DNA of 64,000 bases. Origin: Curvularia sp. ZM96. Its lineage: Eukaryota; Ascomycota; Dothideomycetes; Pleosporales; Pleosporaceae. The stretch is from NCBI GenBank assembly GCA_022457065.1, contig JAJGBQ010000002.1:4340001-4404000 (forward strand), written 5' to 3'. Below the pieces are notes generated by a model. That model was not told the DNA's origin and did not search any database. It saw nothing but the letters and a program-made list of their open reading frames with translations. The position numbers and the translations under genes are program-made. This document shows, in pieces, positions 1 through 10,802 of the stretch (its first letter is position 1; the number at the start of each line of letters is the position of its first letter).

Positions 1-208
1 GGGCGGGTTGTCGGGTTAGTAGACAAAGTTCGTGTCGCGCTCTCAAAATTGAAGGGAGAGAATGTGCAGAGGCCTAACCTGCTTCGCTTCGTTAGCGCCG
101 GAGCGTGCGTTTCTCCGACGGCCTGCCGCCCCCGCGGAATGCTAGGCACCTCGTAGTAGAGCATCGCGTGTCCGTCATCACCGTCTCGCAGTCACAAGTT
201 AATTCGCC
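1..208. other. Upstream region of SLP2
   Basis: No coding signal is recognised in this first stretch. It precedes the SLP2 start and probably holds its promoter and 5' leader. No TATA or other motif is clear. Confidence 0.4.
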
Positions 209-1537
209 ATGGCGTCGCGCACACGGCTGGCAGCCACTACGGCTTCGGCATTGATACGAAGCTCACGGCCGCTGGCAAACTCGAGGATTTCACCATTGGC
301 CGCCGCGCTGACGACATGGCCGGCCCGCAACAACTCACACCTTAGCTCGCAGTCCGCCACAAACCCAACGAGTGTCTTCTCCTCGTTTGGCCAGCTCAGC
401 GCATCATCGGGGCCGCCCTCATACTTCTCCTCGTCTCACAGGCGTCTTCCCACCAACACCATCATTCGCTTTGTGCCACAGCAGACAGCATGGATCGTCG
501 AGCGCATGGGAAAGTTCAACCGCATACTGGAGCCTGGTTTGGCCATTCTGATTCCCTTCATCGATCGGATAGCATACGTCAAGAGTCTCAAGGAGAACGC
601 CATTGAGATACCCAGCCAGAGCGCCATCACAGCCGACAATGTCACACTCGAGCTCGATGGTGTGCTGTACACTCGTGTCTTCGACGCATACAAGGCAAGG
701 TAAGCGCGGCCAGGTGCATTGAAGAATAGACGAGTGCTGACGCCAGGCAGTTACGGTGTAGAAGACGCAGACTATGCCATCTCCCAACTTGCCCAAACCA
801 CGATGCGCTCCGAAATCGGCCAGCTCTCCCTCGACCACGTTCTCAAAGAACGTGCCAACCTCAATGCAAACATCACGGCGGCTATCAATGAGGCAGCTCA
901 AGACTGGGGCGTTACCTGCCTGCGTTACGAGATCCGTGATATTCACGCGCCCGAACCCGTCGTCGAAGCCATGCACCGTCAAGTCACCGCCGAGCGTTCC
1001 AAGCGAGCGGAAATTCTCGAGTCGGAGGGTCAAAGGCAGTCTGCCATTAACATTGCCGAGGGAAAGAAGCAGTCAGTCATTCTGGCTTCGGAGGCTCTGA
1101 GGGCAGAGCAGATCAACATGGCTAGCGGAGAGGCTGAGGCCATCCTTCTCAAGGCCAGGGCCACAGCCAACGGCATTGACGCTGTTGCACGATCCATTGC
1201 TCAAGGTGAAGGCGCCGCGCAGAACGCCATCTCACTCTCTGTGGCTGAGAAGTACGTTGATGCCTTTGCCAACCTTGCCAAGGAGGGTACAAGCGTCGTG
1301 GTTCCTGGCAACGTGGGCGACATCAGCGGCATGATTGCCAGTGCTATGGCAGTCTACGGCAATGTCAGTGCCTCACAAGCAAAGGCCTCCAAGTCCATGG
1401 AAGGCGGACGCATCAACACGCAGGCTAGTGAGAAGATCCAAGAGCTTCAGAACAAGTTGAATGATGCCGAAAGTGGGGCCAGTGAAGTACATAACGAGAT
1501 CAACAAGGTCATGGACCAGAGGTTGAATAAGAGGTAG
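209..1537 (+). CDS. Stomatin-like protein 2, mitochondrial (SPFH/band 7)
   Basis: Coding exons are 209..699 and 751..1537, joined across a 51-nt intron (GTAAGC...CAG), giving 425 aa. The join restores the family segment DAYKASYGVEDADYA, which supports the splice. The first ~85 residues are Arg/Ser/Ala-rich with few acidic residues, as expected for a mitochondrial presequence. From about residue 88 the SPFH/band 7 domain begins (RFVPQQTAWIVERMGKF) and includes the QLAQTTMRSEIG block. A long Ala/Glu-rich helix follows, then a C-terminal helical tail. Known SLP2 proteins form inner-membrane scaffolds that organise prohibitins, cardiolipin domains and protease complexes; that role is inferred here from family membership. 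The gene converges on kynurenine formamidase, with about 300 bp between the stops. Start chosen at the first ATG of the open frame. Confidence 0.93.
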
Positions 1538-1843
1538 CCAGCACCGGCGGCTATAGGGGGGTTTGGGAAGATGGATTAGGCACGACATACGACTGTACAT
1601 TATACAAAGCTGTATAACTAACAAGAGCGACTGCATTTGGGTTATCGGATATGGGCTAGCAAGAAAAGCATTCCCAGAAGAGTCTTGTTCTTCCTGCGTC
1701 ATGACTCCAACATTGGTTGTGCTAATAATGAATCTCTCAATAGGCAAGCGAAAGAAGCTTGAAGCAATGCATCCATACTCTTCCTCAGGTACGCTTTTCA
1801 TATGACATTTCTATATTCTTTTTTTCTTGTTCTATTCCTTGCC

Positions 1844-2836
1844 TCATATTAAGCGCTGTAAAACGTCGAGAATCAGGGTAGCGATTTGCTTTCCATCCTC
1901 CCATACAAAATCGTGGAGGCCCCGCAGGTCCCTTACGTTGAGAACTCGCCGGCCCTCGGCCCTGACCTCATCTTCCTCGTCGCCAACTTCCATGACGATG
2001 CTCCATCCCTCCCTGTCCAGCGCAACACACATGACGTCTCGCTGTGCGCGCTCCAGCAACTGGTCCTCAAGGCTGTGGCACAGGACGACTAATCTACCCT
2101 CGGGCCACTGCTGCACATTGTACTTTCCCGACACGGGCGAGACAGCATGATAGGCCGTCCCGTTCTCATCGTCGCCAAACGCATGAGCAACAAACGCCTT
2201 GTATATATCCGCAACTTCCTGAGGATATTTCGGCGGCGAAAAGTTCCTCAGCATTAGGGGGATGTTGTAGATACCTGCCAGCCCTATCAGGGCCTCTGGT
2301 TTGCCCGCAAAAGACGTTTCTCCATCCAGCCCAATGCCCGCAATAATTTGAAAGAGGATTGTCGCGCCGCATGAGTGTCCAATGCCAATCCAGCGCTTCA
2401 TGCCATGCTCGCGCTGCAGGAAACGCAGGCCCTGTGCTACGTCGCGCACATGGGTGGGATGCCGGGCGGAGCGCTCTGTGTCGTTGGGGTCGCTCGGGTG
2501 CGTGGGGTGCGAGGGGTAAGGCGACAGACGGTAGTTAAGGCTGGCGACACCCACGACATGGCTGAGCGTTGTTCCTGAATCCGGCGACGATGAGAGGTGG
2601 GATAGCGCGGGCTCAATATTATTCGATTCTTTGGTGGGGTCGCGCCAGGCGCCGCCGTGGACGTAGACTATCCATATGCCTGAGTCGGGTGGTGGTGGTG
2701 GTGGTGGTGCTTTTTCACTAGAGCCAGCTGATGGCTGCGGCAGCCAGAGATCGAGCGTGCGGAGGCGGCTCGGAGGATCGCTGTAAGGCACCGAAGCGAG
2801 GTGATTGAGCGTCCAAGGGGGCGTGCCGGACGCCAT
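1844..2836 (-). CDS. BNA7: Kynurenine formamidase (arylformamidase, BNA7 type)
   Basis: Single-exon gene of 330 aa, alpha/beta-hydrolase fold. The HGGAW oxyanion motif lies at residues 60-64, and the nucleophile elbow GHSCG at 153-157 places the catalytic Ser at 155. A late Asp (in SLEDQL) and His (in GLHDF) complete a plausible triad. The family hydrolyses N-formyl-L-kynurenine to kynurenine and formate, the second step of tryptophan breakdown towards NAD. A run of seven prolines at about 44-50 is encoded by a GGT-type trinucleotide repeat on the plus strand (about 2690-2710) and probably varies in length between strains. No intron is needed. The gene is convergent with SLP2. Confidence 0.9.
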   Translation of the reverse strand: MASGTPPWTLNHLASVPYSDPPSRLRTLDLWLPQPSAGSSEKAPPPPPPPDSGIWIVYVHGGAWRDPTKESNNIEPALSHLSSSPDSGTTLSHVVGVASLNYRLSPYPSHPTHPSDPNDTERSARHPTHVRDVAQGLRFLQREHGMKRWIGIGHSCGATILFQIIAGIGLDGETSFAGKPEALIGLAGIYNIPLMLRNFSPPKYPQEVADIYKAFVAHAFGDDENGTAYHAVSPVSGKYNVQQWPEGRLVVLCHSLEDQLLERAQRDVMCVALDREGWSIVMEVGDEEDEVRAEGRRVLNVRDLRGLHDFVWEDGKQIATLILDVLQRLI

Positions 2837-3278
2837 TGTTTTTTTGAGGGGGTCTGGAGAAGAAATGGAGAGCGTTGGTTTGGCGGGGGAGGTATGTGTG
2901 TTTAAAGTTCCTGCATCACCGTTGGCATTGCGCTAACCCCTGGTGCGACTGTGGGAAAAAGTATCTTGGAACCTAGGATAGTAGTTGTTTGATGGTTTCG
3001 ATTTAGATTCTACACTAGGCTATCGAGTATCAAAAAGACGTAAACTAAACACGCAGGGTATACCACATGGCTCGTCAATAACCATGTCCCACGTCATAAA
3101 GGCATTAAAATTCCAATCCATGCGAGCACATGCCAGTGCTAGACGCCGAAAACGTTTTGGCAATGCAGTACATATGCTGATGCAAGACCCAAGGTATCTT
3201 TAAGGACATTATCTCCGAACATAACAAGAACTTCCCCTAACGAACAAAAAAACAATAGTCATGGTCTCAGGCAAACGT
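2837..3278. other. Intergenic, no gene seen
   Basis: The stretch holds the upstream region of the formamidase gene and the 3' flank of the GPI protein gene. A short plus-strand frame at 2985-3203 has no recognisable features and is not called. Confidence 0.4.
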
Positions 3279-3876
3279 TTACAGGAACGCAGCCATGAAA
3301 GCACCGAAGCCGACGAGGCTGCCGGCAGCGGCCTTGACGTTGGAGGCGGCGCCAGTGGAGCCAGAGCTGGCGCCAGTGCCAGTGCGGGTGGCGCCAGATC
3401 CGCTGGCATCAGCACCGGTCTTGGAGGGGTTGGAGCCAGAGCCGGTGGCGCCAGAACCAGAAGCAGAGGTGGCGGGAGCAACGAGAAGAGTAGTGCTGTT
3501 GTTGGCGCTGACAGTGACGGTGCGGGTCTGGTTGAACATGGAGCCAGTTCCAGGAAGGAGCAGGGTGTGGATGCCGGTGCCGACAGCAGGAATGTCGGCG
3601 GGGACGGGCTGAGAGGTGATAACAGCAGGCTGGTCAGTGACGGCGTCGGGCTGCTGAGCAATGGAGCTGTCAACAGCAGGCATGCCAGTCACGACACCCA
3701 GCGAGTTGGTCTGGGTGAGGTAGGCAGTCTGGGGAGCAGGGTCCACAGATGGAGAGGGAGAAGAGTTCTGTAAATCATGTTAGGGCGTGCGTCAGAGACA
3801 AATGGTGAACGGGCGTGCATACCTGAGCCGAAGCAACGGCGAAAGCAGCAGCGGAGACGAAGATGGAGGCGCGCAT
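3279..3876 (-). CDS. Small secreted GPI-anchor-type Ser/Gly/Ala-rich protein
   Basis: Two exons, 3876..3823 and 3767..3279, separated by a 55-nt intron (GTATGC...TTTACAG); the product is 180 aa. Exon 1 encodes exactly the signal peptide (MRASIFVSAAAFAVASAQ, 18 aa). The mature part begins NSSPSPS and continues with a Thr/Val/Pro-rich section containing potential N-glycosylation sites (NNST). A Gly/Ser/Ala/Thr-rich linker of about 50 residues follows, and a hydrophobic C-terminus (GSLVGFGAFMAAFL) ends the protein at its last residue. This layout fits GPI attachment, so the protein is probably at the cell surface or wall. There is no CFEM or enzyme domain. Function unknown. Confidence 0.82.
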
Positions 3877-5830
3877 TTTGGCGGTGTTGTTTTTTTGCGG
3901 ATGGATTAGAGACGCGTCTTGGAGCGATGGACTAGGACCAAAGAATGTCGAGTCGTAATAGAGATTAGGACGAGTAGCGACTGGTATGATAAGAGGATGA
4001 GCTGAGGAATTGACGCTTTGTACGTGACGCGCCCTCCTTTTATTGCCTCTGGTCGTCTTCACCCGCTGCTAGGACCAAGCCTCCCAGAAGCTAGCCCCGT
4101 CCACGCCACCCTGCCACGGCAACCAGCCATCCCTACCAGCCCAGAAGCGCCTAGCGTCTTTCCCGACCGGTGACTAGCGGCGTGTGCAACCAATGGCAAT
4201 GGTACTCCGAACCGTTGCTGGCCGCCATGTTTCGCGCCCGTCGTCGTAGCGGAGATATTTTTTATTGATTCTGAACTGTCCACGCCCACGCTGATCGCTA
4301 TACTACTTCGTATTCTATGCCACCGCCGAGTATAGCTGCCCGAGTCCGTCGTCGCCGTCGTTGTCAACCGAGCTGCCCATGCATAAGAGCCGCCGCCCGG
4401 CTCGCGCCATTTCGTACGAGAGCGTCAGGCGCTTCTGCTGCTGAGCTGTGTCCAGCCTCACCCGCGTTTAGAAACATGTCGCATCCAGCACCTTCGCAGT
4501 GGTGTGCCACCACAGACGGAGCGGGTTCCCGCAGAAACAATGCGCATTCTGTCGTCATTTCCCCCATCAATCCTTCTGCCGACCCCCGTACCGCCTCTCC
4601 ACTTTTTGCATGGCAATTTTTCCACCCCCAATGCTCTGCTCGTGCACCGGCAAAACGTTAAACGGCGCGCCCCTTCGCTCTGCCCCTTGATTCCCCCAAC
4701 GTTTCCTGCCTCCAACCACACACAGGCCTTGTATCCAGTAAGCTCTGTCGATCTCTCCATGCATAACCGATGGTATGCCGCGGTAGTGGCTGTCATGTTT
4801 CCCTGCTTCTACGGATGCTGCTGGTGCTCAAGACCGGTGTGTATGGCCATTGCAAAAGACGCCATTACAGCATTACGCGCGTCCTCGACATTTGCTGGCC
4901 TGCTAAAATTAGGCCCGACGGCGTGATCTCGTCTGCTCGTATGTGAAAAGTTGAGTGGGCTGCGCAGGGGCACAGCCAGGGGGCTGGAGCGGGAATCAAG
5001 GCTGGTTTTGGCCTGGTCTCGGGTTCGCGCGAAGCGAAATGGTGGCATGCCAGGCGTGGAGTGGGCGGATAGGGCCTTGGCCTGCATCGTCTCCTGAGCT
5101 ATGCGTGTATTCTCGCACGCCGCCATTTGGCTGGCAGCAGTCTGTGTTTGCTTGCTGGACGTTGTTTGGGACGAGACAGCCATCCCTCTGAAACAAGATG
5201 GTTGGGCCATCGGGCTGGGAAACTGACTGGTCGGTGGCGGGACTACGTAGCGTCTTTCCAGCCTCGCCCATCTCCCACCACTTGTGCGCCTGTCTCACAA
5301 ATGTTACATCGCCTCGTGGGCGCAGTCCCCAATCCGCGCTGCCTCATTGTGTTTTATTTTGGATATCATGATTCCATCAGCGATGCTCTCCATCAACATC
5401 AACATCAACGTGAGACTGACATGCAGGTCGCGCTGACCAACTGTAAGCCTCCTGAGAAGCTGCCGCGCACTGCCTGGAATACGAGAGCCATCTCACATGT
5501 CTCCCTTTTTTCTTTTTCTTTTTGCATAGTCTACCGCTTACGGATCTCTTTCTTTGTCTCTTGCACTTCTTGATTCATCAGCAAGAGCCGTGCCGTGTGC
5601 ATTTTCTCTGCAACTTTTCATTTCTCGTCTTCTTTTGCTAGCAATCGTTGCAAAGTTTCGTTCCTTGCTTCAATGTCATTGAATCTCATCTAACCGTTTG
5701 GGCTCAAGATTGGCGACCATTCTTTGGATCACCGGTAAAAGAAAAAGCAAATCATGATCGACGAACGACGGCGCAAAAGACTTCCAGCATGTCAACCCCT
5801 AGGATCATAGGACCACCAGTACCATGGAAT
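3877..5830. other. Intergenic, no gene seen
   Basis: About 2 kb with only short overlapping frames on both strands, none with a domain, signal peptide or plausible exon structure. A pyrimidine-rich stretch sits near 5505-5560. Confidence 0.4.
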
Positions 5831-5932
5831 GCTCGTTTGCACATTTCCTTAGGATAGGTTCAAAGTGTCATGCGTTGGCAAAAAAAAAACATACGTCCAG
5901 GTCACACAATGTACATACGAGCACCGGACTCA

Positions 5933-6024
5933 ACCATTGTCTACGCGAAACCTGTGCACCAAAGACCATGTGACGAAGCGAGAGAGGAACGTGCATTGTT
6001 TCCAAGGTTTACTCATTTGTTTCG
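5933..6024 (+). repeat. Direct repeat copy A (pair with 7281-7370)
   Basis: About 90 bp beginning ACCATTGTCTACG and ending TTACTCATTTGTTTCG recurs in the same orientation at 7281-7370. Most substitutions are transitions (for example CGCG/CGTA, CACC/CATC, GACG/GACA), and copy A carries a short insertion before the conserved end. The pair brackets the Ala-rich gene at 6551. Confidence 0.8.
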
Positions 6025-6050
6025 TTGTGGCCCTCCTTGGAGAAGTGTCT

Positions 6051-6256
6051 AGTCTCGTTGCACTGCGGTATTCGTATCCTTGGAGAAGTGTGCAGTCTGT
6101 AGAATAAAGAAGGAGATAGTATTATGGCTGTAGAAAGAGTGTGTATAGGCACTCGCCTATATATAGGAAAGAGCTGTTTGCTTAGTGAATCACGTGATGT
6201 ACAATCACATGACTAAGCTCTCAATCCAACCAGGTCTCGTCGCACTGCGGCATTCG
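6051..6256 (+). repeat. Nested short direct repeats and palindrome
   Basis: A 23-bp segment (GTCTCG...GCGG.ATTCG) occurs at about 6051-6073 and again at 6234-6256 with two C/T differences. CCTTGGAGAAGTG occurs at about 6033 and 6078. Between them, 6181-6217 is an imperfect palindrome whose arms start CTTAGT and end ACTAAG. The intervening ~140 bp begins TG and ends CA, as a short retroelement LTR would, but this is suggestive only. Confidence 0.5.
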
Positions 6257-6550
6257 ACACCCTCAGCGGACAGTCTCTGGCGTCATGGCCCTCCTGCTTA
6301 CATTTGCTGGAAGCGAAAGGGTTGCCAATATGGCTGCACAGGTTTGGTGGGGAGGTGTGCGGAACTGTTTGGAGGAGAGGCAGGAGAGGCAGGCACGACT
6401 GCCTCGACTCCCATATACAAAAACATTCTCGACCCTTCTTCTTCTTCTTTTCTTCTCTTCTTCTTAAAGCTGCCCATTATCAAGCTCGTGAGTATCCCAC
6501 GCACATATTTTATTTTGTGGCTGTACAACTAATAATTAAGAGTAGTTATC

Positions 6551-7015
6551 ATGGCGAAACGTACCCGTCCTAAGCACAACACCAAGGCGCCCCAGCCTGT
6601 CCGCCTCGCCAACCAGGCTGCCAATAATGCTAAGGCGGAAGCACAAAAAGCTGCAGCAGAAGCAGAAGCAGCAGTAGAGCGTGCTGCCGCGGTGATGGCT
6701 GGGCTGCACCATGAAGCAGCCAGCCCAAGGACGATAATAAACGTCGAAAAAGCCTACGACGAGGCTAAGGCGGCGCTAGAGGCAGCAAAAGCTGCAGTAC
6801 AAGTAGCAGCAAAGGCACCACCCGGAGTCTCCCTATCAATCGGTGCCATCACACAGCCCGGCACAGGCACAGCACCTGTCGCTACAACCCCCAACCCCCA
6901 AAGGGCCTCCCTAGAACCAGTCACTCTACATCCAGCAGATCCAGAGACAGCAAGGATCACCGCCACCACCAAAGAGGCGGAGGATTTTGAGCTCGTTTGG
7001 AGGGGAGGAGGGTAG
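6551..7015 (+). CDS. Hypothetical Ala-rich coiled-coil protein
   Basis: 154 aa, unrecognised. The N-terminus is basic (MAKRTRPKHNTK). Residues ~15-100 are Ala/Glu/Lys-rich and predicted helical or coiled coil, and the tail is Pro/Thr-rich. Upstream are a pyrimidine-rich tract (about 6437-6467) and a good 5'-UTR intron candidate (6488..6540, GTGAGT donor, ACTAAT branch-like motif, AAG acceptor) ending 10 nt before the ATG. These make it likelier to be a transcribed gene than a chance frame. It lies between two diverged direct repeats, so it may belong to a mobile or duplicated segment. No function is proposed. Confidence 0.45.
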   Translation: MAKRTRPKHNTKAPQPVRLANQAANNAKAEAQKAAAEAEAAVERAAAVMAGLHHEAASPRTIINVEKAYDEAKAALEAAKAAVQVAAKAPPGVSLSIGAITQPGTGTAPVATTPNPQRASLEPVTLHPADPETARITATTKEAEDFELVWRGGG

Positions 7016-7716
7016 TGGAGGGAGTGGCTAGAATTTTGGAGATTTGGGAGTAGATATATACTTATCTTAAGGCTCGAATGCGCATTTTAAGTAGCATCAA
7101 ACAACTCTTCTATCCCAGCTCTCCCACCACTAGTAAAACCGGAAAATCAACGAGCTCACCTACACTATCAACATAGTGAATGATAAATAACTGTGGCAAC
7201 TACAGCTACTTTAAAGAGAGTGGTTTTACCAGACGGGTTTCCGGTTTCGCCAGTTGTGCAAGAGCCCAGTTCCTTAGCAGCGACCATTGTCTACGTAAAA
7301 CCTGTGCATCAAAGACCTTGTGACAAAGCGAGAAAGAGGAACGTGCCAAGGCTTACTCATTTGTTTCGTTTCTGAAAGTTTCTAGATCAGGTGGCGATAG
7401 GGCGACTGACCTATTTCACGTTTCATAGCAGTTTACTCAGGCTTCTGGAACAGTACACACGGAGCATTGACGAAAAACAAAACAAAACCAGAAAACAAAG
7501 CAGACTGATCCGACAAAGCAAGCCAGGTAAGCAGAATAACGAAGATATAGGGTACAGGAGGAGAGTTTCGTCCTCGGGATTGTCCATTACAAGGGTATGG
7601 GATATCTACAATAAAAACTCAAACCATTGACAATCGGATAAAACGCCATTGAGACAATAGCAAAAGACTCACGTAGTAGTCCTCGCTTCGCTTTTGCAAC
7701 CACTACAACTACTCGA
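7016..7716. other. Intergenic, holds only repeat copy B
   Basis: Between the Ala-rich gene and the 3' end of MAK21. Apart from the direct repeat nothing is recognised. Confidence 0.4.
7281..7370 (+). repeat. Direct repeat copy B (pair with 5933-6024)
   Basis: Second copy of the ~90-bp repeat, same orientation, about 1.35 kb downstream of copy A. It is more AT-rich at the differing sites, as expected for RIP-type decay. Confidence 0.8.
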
Positions 7717-10437
7717 CTACTCGCTGTCATCATCAGCGAGAAGCTTCGCGTAGTCATCCGCAGAAGCGAATGTTGGTAGGTTCTTGAGCTTCCTCTTCTT
7801 GCTCTTGCGGCCATCCTTGTCCTTCTTGTCGCCTTCGGCTTCGTCCATGTCGATATCAACGGGAATATCCGCATCACTGTCCATGAATGCATCCTCATCA
7901 TCAAGGTCAAAGTTTTCAAACCCGTCGTCATCGTCGGAGCCAGCCCCATGCTGGCCACCAACATCCATGCCCTCTTCTTCTTCTCCGTCATCGCTGCCCA
8001 AGTTCAGCTCAACACCACCATCCATGCCACCCGCCTCGTCGTCGTCACTCATCATGTCGTCCATGTCAAAGTCACTGAGATCGTCGTCATCGCCACCATC
8101 CCCTTCGACTTCGGGTCGGCTCTTAACAAGCGCCTGCCAAATCTCTTCGTCATCAGCACTGTCCTCGCTGTCATCCTTGTTACGGTCCTTCTTCTTGGTC
8201 TTCTTCTCCGCCTGCTTGGCCTTGCCGGACTTCTCAAAGTATGTGTGGAAGAAGACTTCATCGTCACGCACTTCGTCAACCTTGCGACGCCAGAACTGCT
8301 CCGAGTTGAGTGGATCGTGCGTCCGGTCGCCATCGCGCATAGTAATGAGGTAAGATGCCGCCTTGGATGTGCCCGCCATGGGCTGCATGATAGATGTGCC
8401 GTGAACTCCTGTAGATTTGGACTTTGCATTCTTGAAAGAGAACTTATCAAGAAAGTTCATCAGCGTGTAGATGGTTGGATCTGGCTTCTCCTTGATGGGC
8501 TCTTGGTTCACAATCTTGGAGGCTAGCACGTGAACCGAAGGGTGGTAGTGTGCTTGCAGCGGCAGCAACTCCCATAAACAAGACAGGTCAGCTCTTGCAT
8601 GTTCTGGGTCTCGTTTTCGGGAATCGTATGCCGGTGCTGTAGATTTCTCGTCCTGGCCCTTGTTGCTCGTTGGCTCCTTCTCCTCATCGACGTCTTCGTA
8701 ATGCTCGTCACCACTGTCATCAGCATGATCTTCTGGTGTGGAGAGCATAGATTTGATGCTTGGGAAGGTGTTGATCAACTCATTCACAAGGTACAACACA
8801 CCGCAAATGAATGGAGGCTCGTGCATATGGATGGTCTGGAGCAAGCGCTTCACAAAAGCCTTGACTCGCTTGATGCTGGTATCAGCCTTGAGTGACCTGT
8901 AAAGCAAGTTCAGGAACATGATGTGCTTGGAAGTCGTCATGAGGCGTGGATCCAGAAGCGACTCGTATAGCGTACGGTAAAAGCGATCAGCAGAGTAGTG
9001 CTTGGTAGCCGAGATTTGCTGAATGAGCGTCATGGCCTGGATACTGGTGTTGAAGTTGGAAGAGTGCGTCACCTCGAAGATCATATTCAACTGGTCCTCG
9101 AACTTTGCGTCGTCAGTCTTGGCAAAGGGAAAGGCGCGGTTGACGCCCGTCAGGATGGCCGAAATGAGCTTCTCTCGCGACTCGTCTTCGACCTTGAAAG
9201 CCATGGTCTCCGCCTTTTCAGCCTTGCGCTTGGCCATCTTTCCGGGCTTGCCACCACCTCCCTGGATGGCGCCGTGCTTGTTAAGCCGCTTTTCTTCCTT
9301 TTCGTGTTCCTTTTGTTTCTTCAGCAGGCCCAAGAAGAGACTGAAGTAGATTTCCAACAACTTATTGGCCACGTCAGGCTCCTTTGTGCTAAGGACCGTC
9401 TGGTTGAGCGTGATGACGGCGTAGTACTTGGCGACTCCGCTCTGGTTCGGTCGGAAGAGAAGGTCGGATTCGATGGAGCTGATGATGACGCTTTTCATAA
9501 GAGGGTGGGTGTTTTGGAGCTGGAGCAGTAGGTACGATGCCCTGGATGCAACCTTTTTCTCCTTGTCTCCTAGCTTGTTGATGAGTAGTCGCAACAAGTT
9601 CTCCTCCTGTTCCGGCTTCTCCTTGAGGAGCTCCCAGACATACGTAACAGCGCGGTTGCGCGAAAACTCGACCTCGTCATTGGACCATGCCTCGAGAATT
9701 TTTAGTAGCTCAAAGTACTGCTTCTTGAGCCAATCCTCAAACGCCCATACGATCAGATGCGTCTTTTGCAGGTTACCCGGGAGCTTTTCGCCTGTCTTCC
9801 AGTTCGCATTCTTTCCCTGGAGCGCGGAGATGAGGGCTGGCTGTCGTGCAAAAGCCTTGAGCTTTCGGTCCGGTGGAAGGAGGACACCCTGGCCGAGCAG
9901 ATCCTTGAGCGCAGCCAAAGCCTGCATGGCAGCGTTCCTACTCTTCTTCTGCGACAACCCCATGAGCTGACCAAAAGCCTTTTGCGTGTGCAATGGCGAC
10001 TCCTGGACCAACAGCGTCAGCGCAGATACCTTGTCCTCCATGGTACCCGACTCCATGACGGTGGCCATGAACTTGTGCGACGAGTCCTTTGAGAGGTGGG
10101 AGGCTGCGTACTCCTTAGCCTCGGCCTCAAGGAGCTGGTTGGCATATTCGTGGAGCGCATCGATGGCGTAACGCGGTGGGATGGTAGGATTGTCGATAGT
10201 AGGCAGTTCTGGGAGCTCGATGGTATGCCATTCTGGCTGCGGTTTAATCAACTGGAGCGCGTTAGCATGGCGATTCAGTATAGACTTTTCTTCCTCTGAC
10301 AGGGCGCATACAAGCTGCGATTGCGAGTGCGGCTTCTTCTGTTCCTTCTTCTGCTCTTTTGCGCTCACCCGGCTCTTGTCCGGCGAGGGCTTCGCAAAGC
10401 CATCCTTGGTCTCGGCATGGGTTCGCTTCTTCCCCAT
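7717..10437 (-). CDS. MAK21: Ribosome biogenesis protein MAK21/NOC1 (CBF family)
   Basis: Uninterrupted frame of 906 aa from the ATG of MGKKRTHAETK; the open frame extends 12 codons upstream without an ATG. The N-terminus is basic and Lys-rich, followed by a long helical-repeat region. The conserved CBF/Mak21 core lies in roughly the 500-660 region (TRLIMTTSK-type LLDPRLMTTSKHIMFLN block, then FICGVLYLVNELI). A highly acidic Asp/Glu tail (about 770-880) and a basic end (KSKKRKLKNLP) follow. Noc1/Mak21 forms a heterodimer with Noc2 for early 60S pre-ribosome maturation and nuclear export in the nucleolus; this is family knowledge. It is divergent from TRP4, with 382 bp shared between the starts. 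Confidence 0.93.
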   Translation of the reverse strand: MGKKRTHAETKDGFAKPSPDKSRVSAKEQKKEQKKPHSQSQLVCALSEEEKSILNRHANALQLIKPQPEWHTIELPELPTIDNPTIPPRYAIDALHEYANQLLEAEAKEYAASHLSKDSSHKFMATVMESGTMEDKVSALTLLVQESPLHTQKAFGQLMGLSQKKSRNAAMQALAALKDLLGQGVLLPPDRKLKAFARQPALISALQGKNANWKTGEKLPGNLQKTHLIVWAFEDWLKKQYFELLKILEAWSNDEVEFSRNRAVTYVWELLKEKPEQEENLLRLLINKLGDKEKKVASRASYLLLQLQNTHPLMKSVIISSIESDLLFRPNQSGVAKYYAVITLNQTVLSTKEPDVANKLLEIYFSLFLGLLKKQKEHEKEEKRLNKHGAIQGGGGKPGKMAKRKAEKAETMAFKVEDESREKLISAILTGVNRAFPFAKTDDAKFEDQLNMIFEVTHSSNFNTSIQAMTLIQQISATKHYSADRFYRTLYESLLDPRLMTTSKHIMFLNLLYRSLKADTSIKRVKAFVKRLLQTIHMHEPPFICGVLYLVNELINTFPSIKSMLSTPEDHADDSGDEHYEDVDEEKEPTSNKGQDEKSTAPAYDSRKRDPEHARADLSCLWELLPLQAHYHPSVHVLASKIVNQEPIKEKPDPTIYTLMNFLDKFSFKNAKSKSTGVHGTSIMQPMAGTSKAASYLITMRDGDRTHDPLNSEQFWRRKVDEVRDDEVFFHTYFEKSGKAKQAEKKTKKKDRNKDDSEDSADDEEIWQALVKSRPEVEGDGGDDDDLSDFDMDDMMSDDDEAGGMDGGVELNLGSDDGEEEEGMDVGGQHGAGSDDDDGFENFDLDDEDAFMDSDADIPVDIDMDEAEGDKKDKDGRKSKKRKLKNLPTFASADDYAKLLADDDSE

Positions 10438-10652
10438 TTGATTTGATCGGCGTCGCGCGCGGAGGAGCTGCAAGGTCCGTCAGAGAAAATACTCTGACCC
10501 GTCACGACCGCGAAAAGATGGAGGCGCTTGCCGGCGATGAGTCGAGAATTTGAAGATTCTTGGCGCGCTAGCATGTGTGCCCTAGCGCGTGTGGGGCCCG
10601 TCATTGTGCAGCACATCCGAAGACCCTGCGGTCCTGTGCCTGGTGCCAGAGC

Positions 10653-10666
10653 ATGACTCAACCAAT
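10653..10666 (+). promoter_or_regulatory. GCN4/CPC1-type site and CCAAT box upstream of TRP4
   Basis: ATGACTCA at 10653..10660 is a perfect general-control (GCRE) core. It lies about 160 bp before the TRP4 ATG and is followed immediately by CCAAT at 10662..10666. A further CCAAT is at about 10686. Known biology: the Gcn4/CpcA bZIP activates amino-acid biosynthesis genes through this site. Confidence 0.7.
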
Positions 10667-10802
10667 ACGGACACATTTGAGGTGCACCAATTGGTCTTGT
10701 AGTTGACGCCGATATCACACTCGTCCTCTCAGTGGCACATCGTCACACAAACTAGAACACACTCTCACCAGCAACGCCACTGCCCCGCCAATCTACCCCG
10801 CT

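Noticed and set aside
7784..9531. Long plus-strand frames inside MAK21
   Set aside because: They are antisense shadows of the acidic and Lys-rich MAK21 coding sequence.
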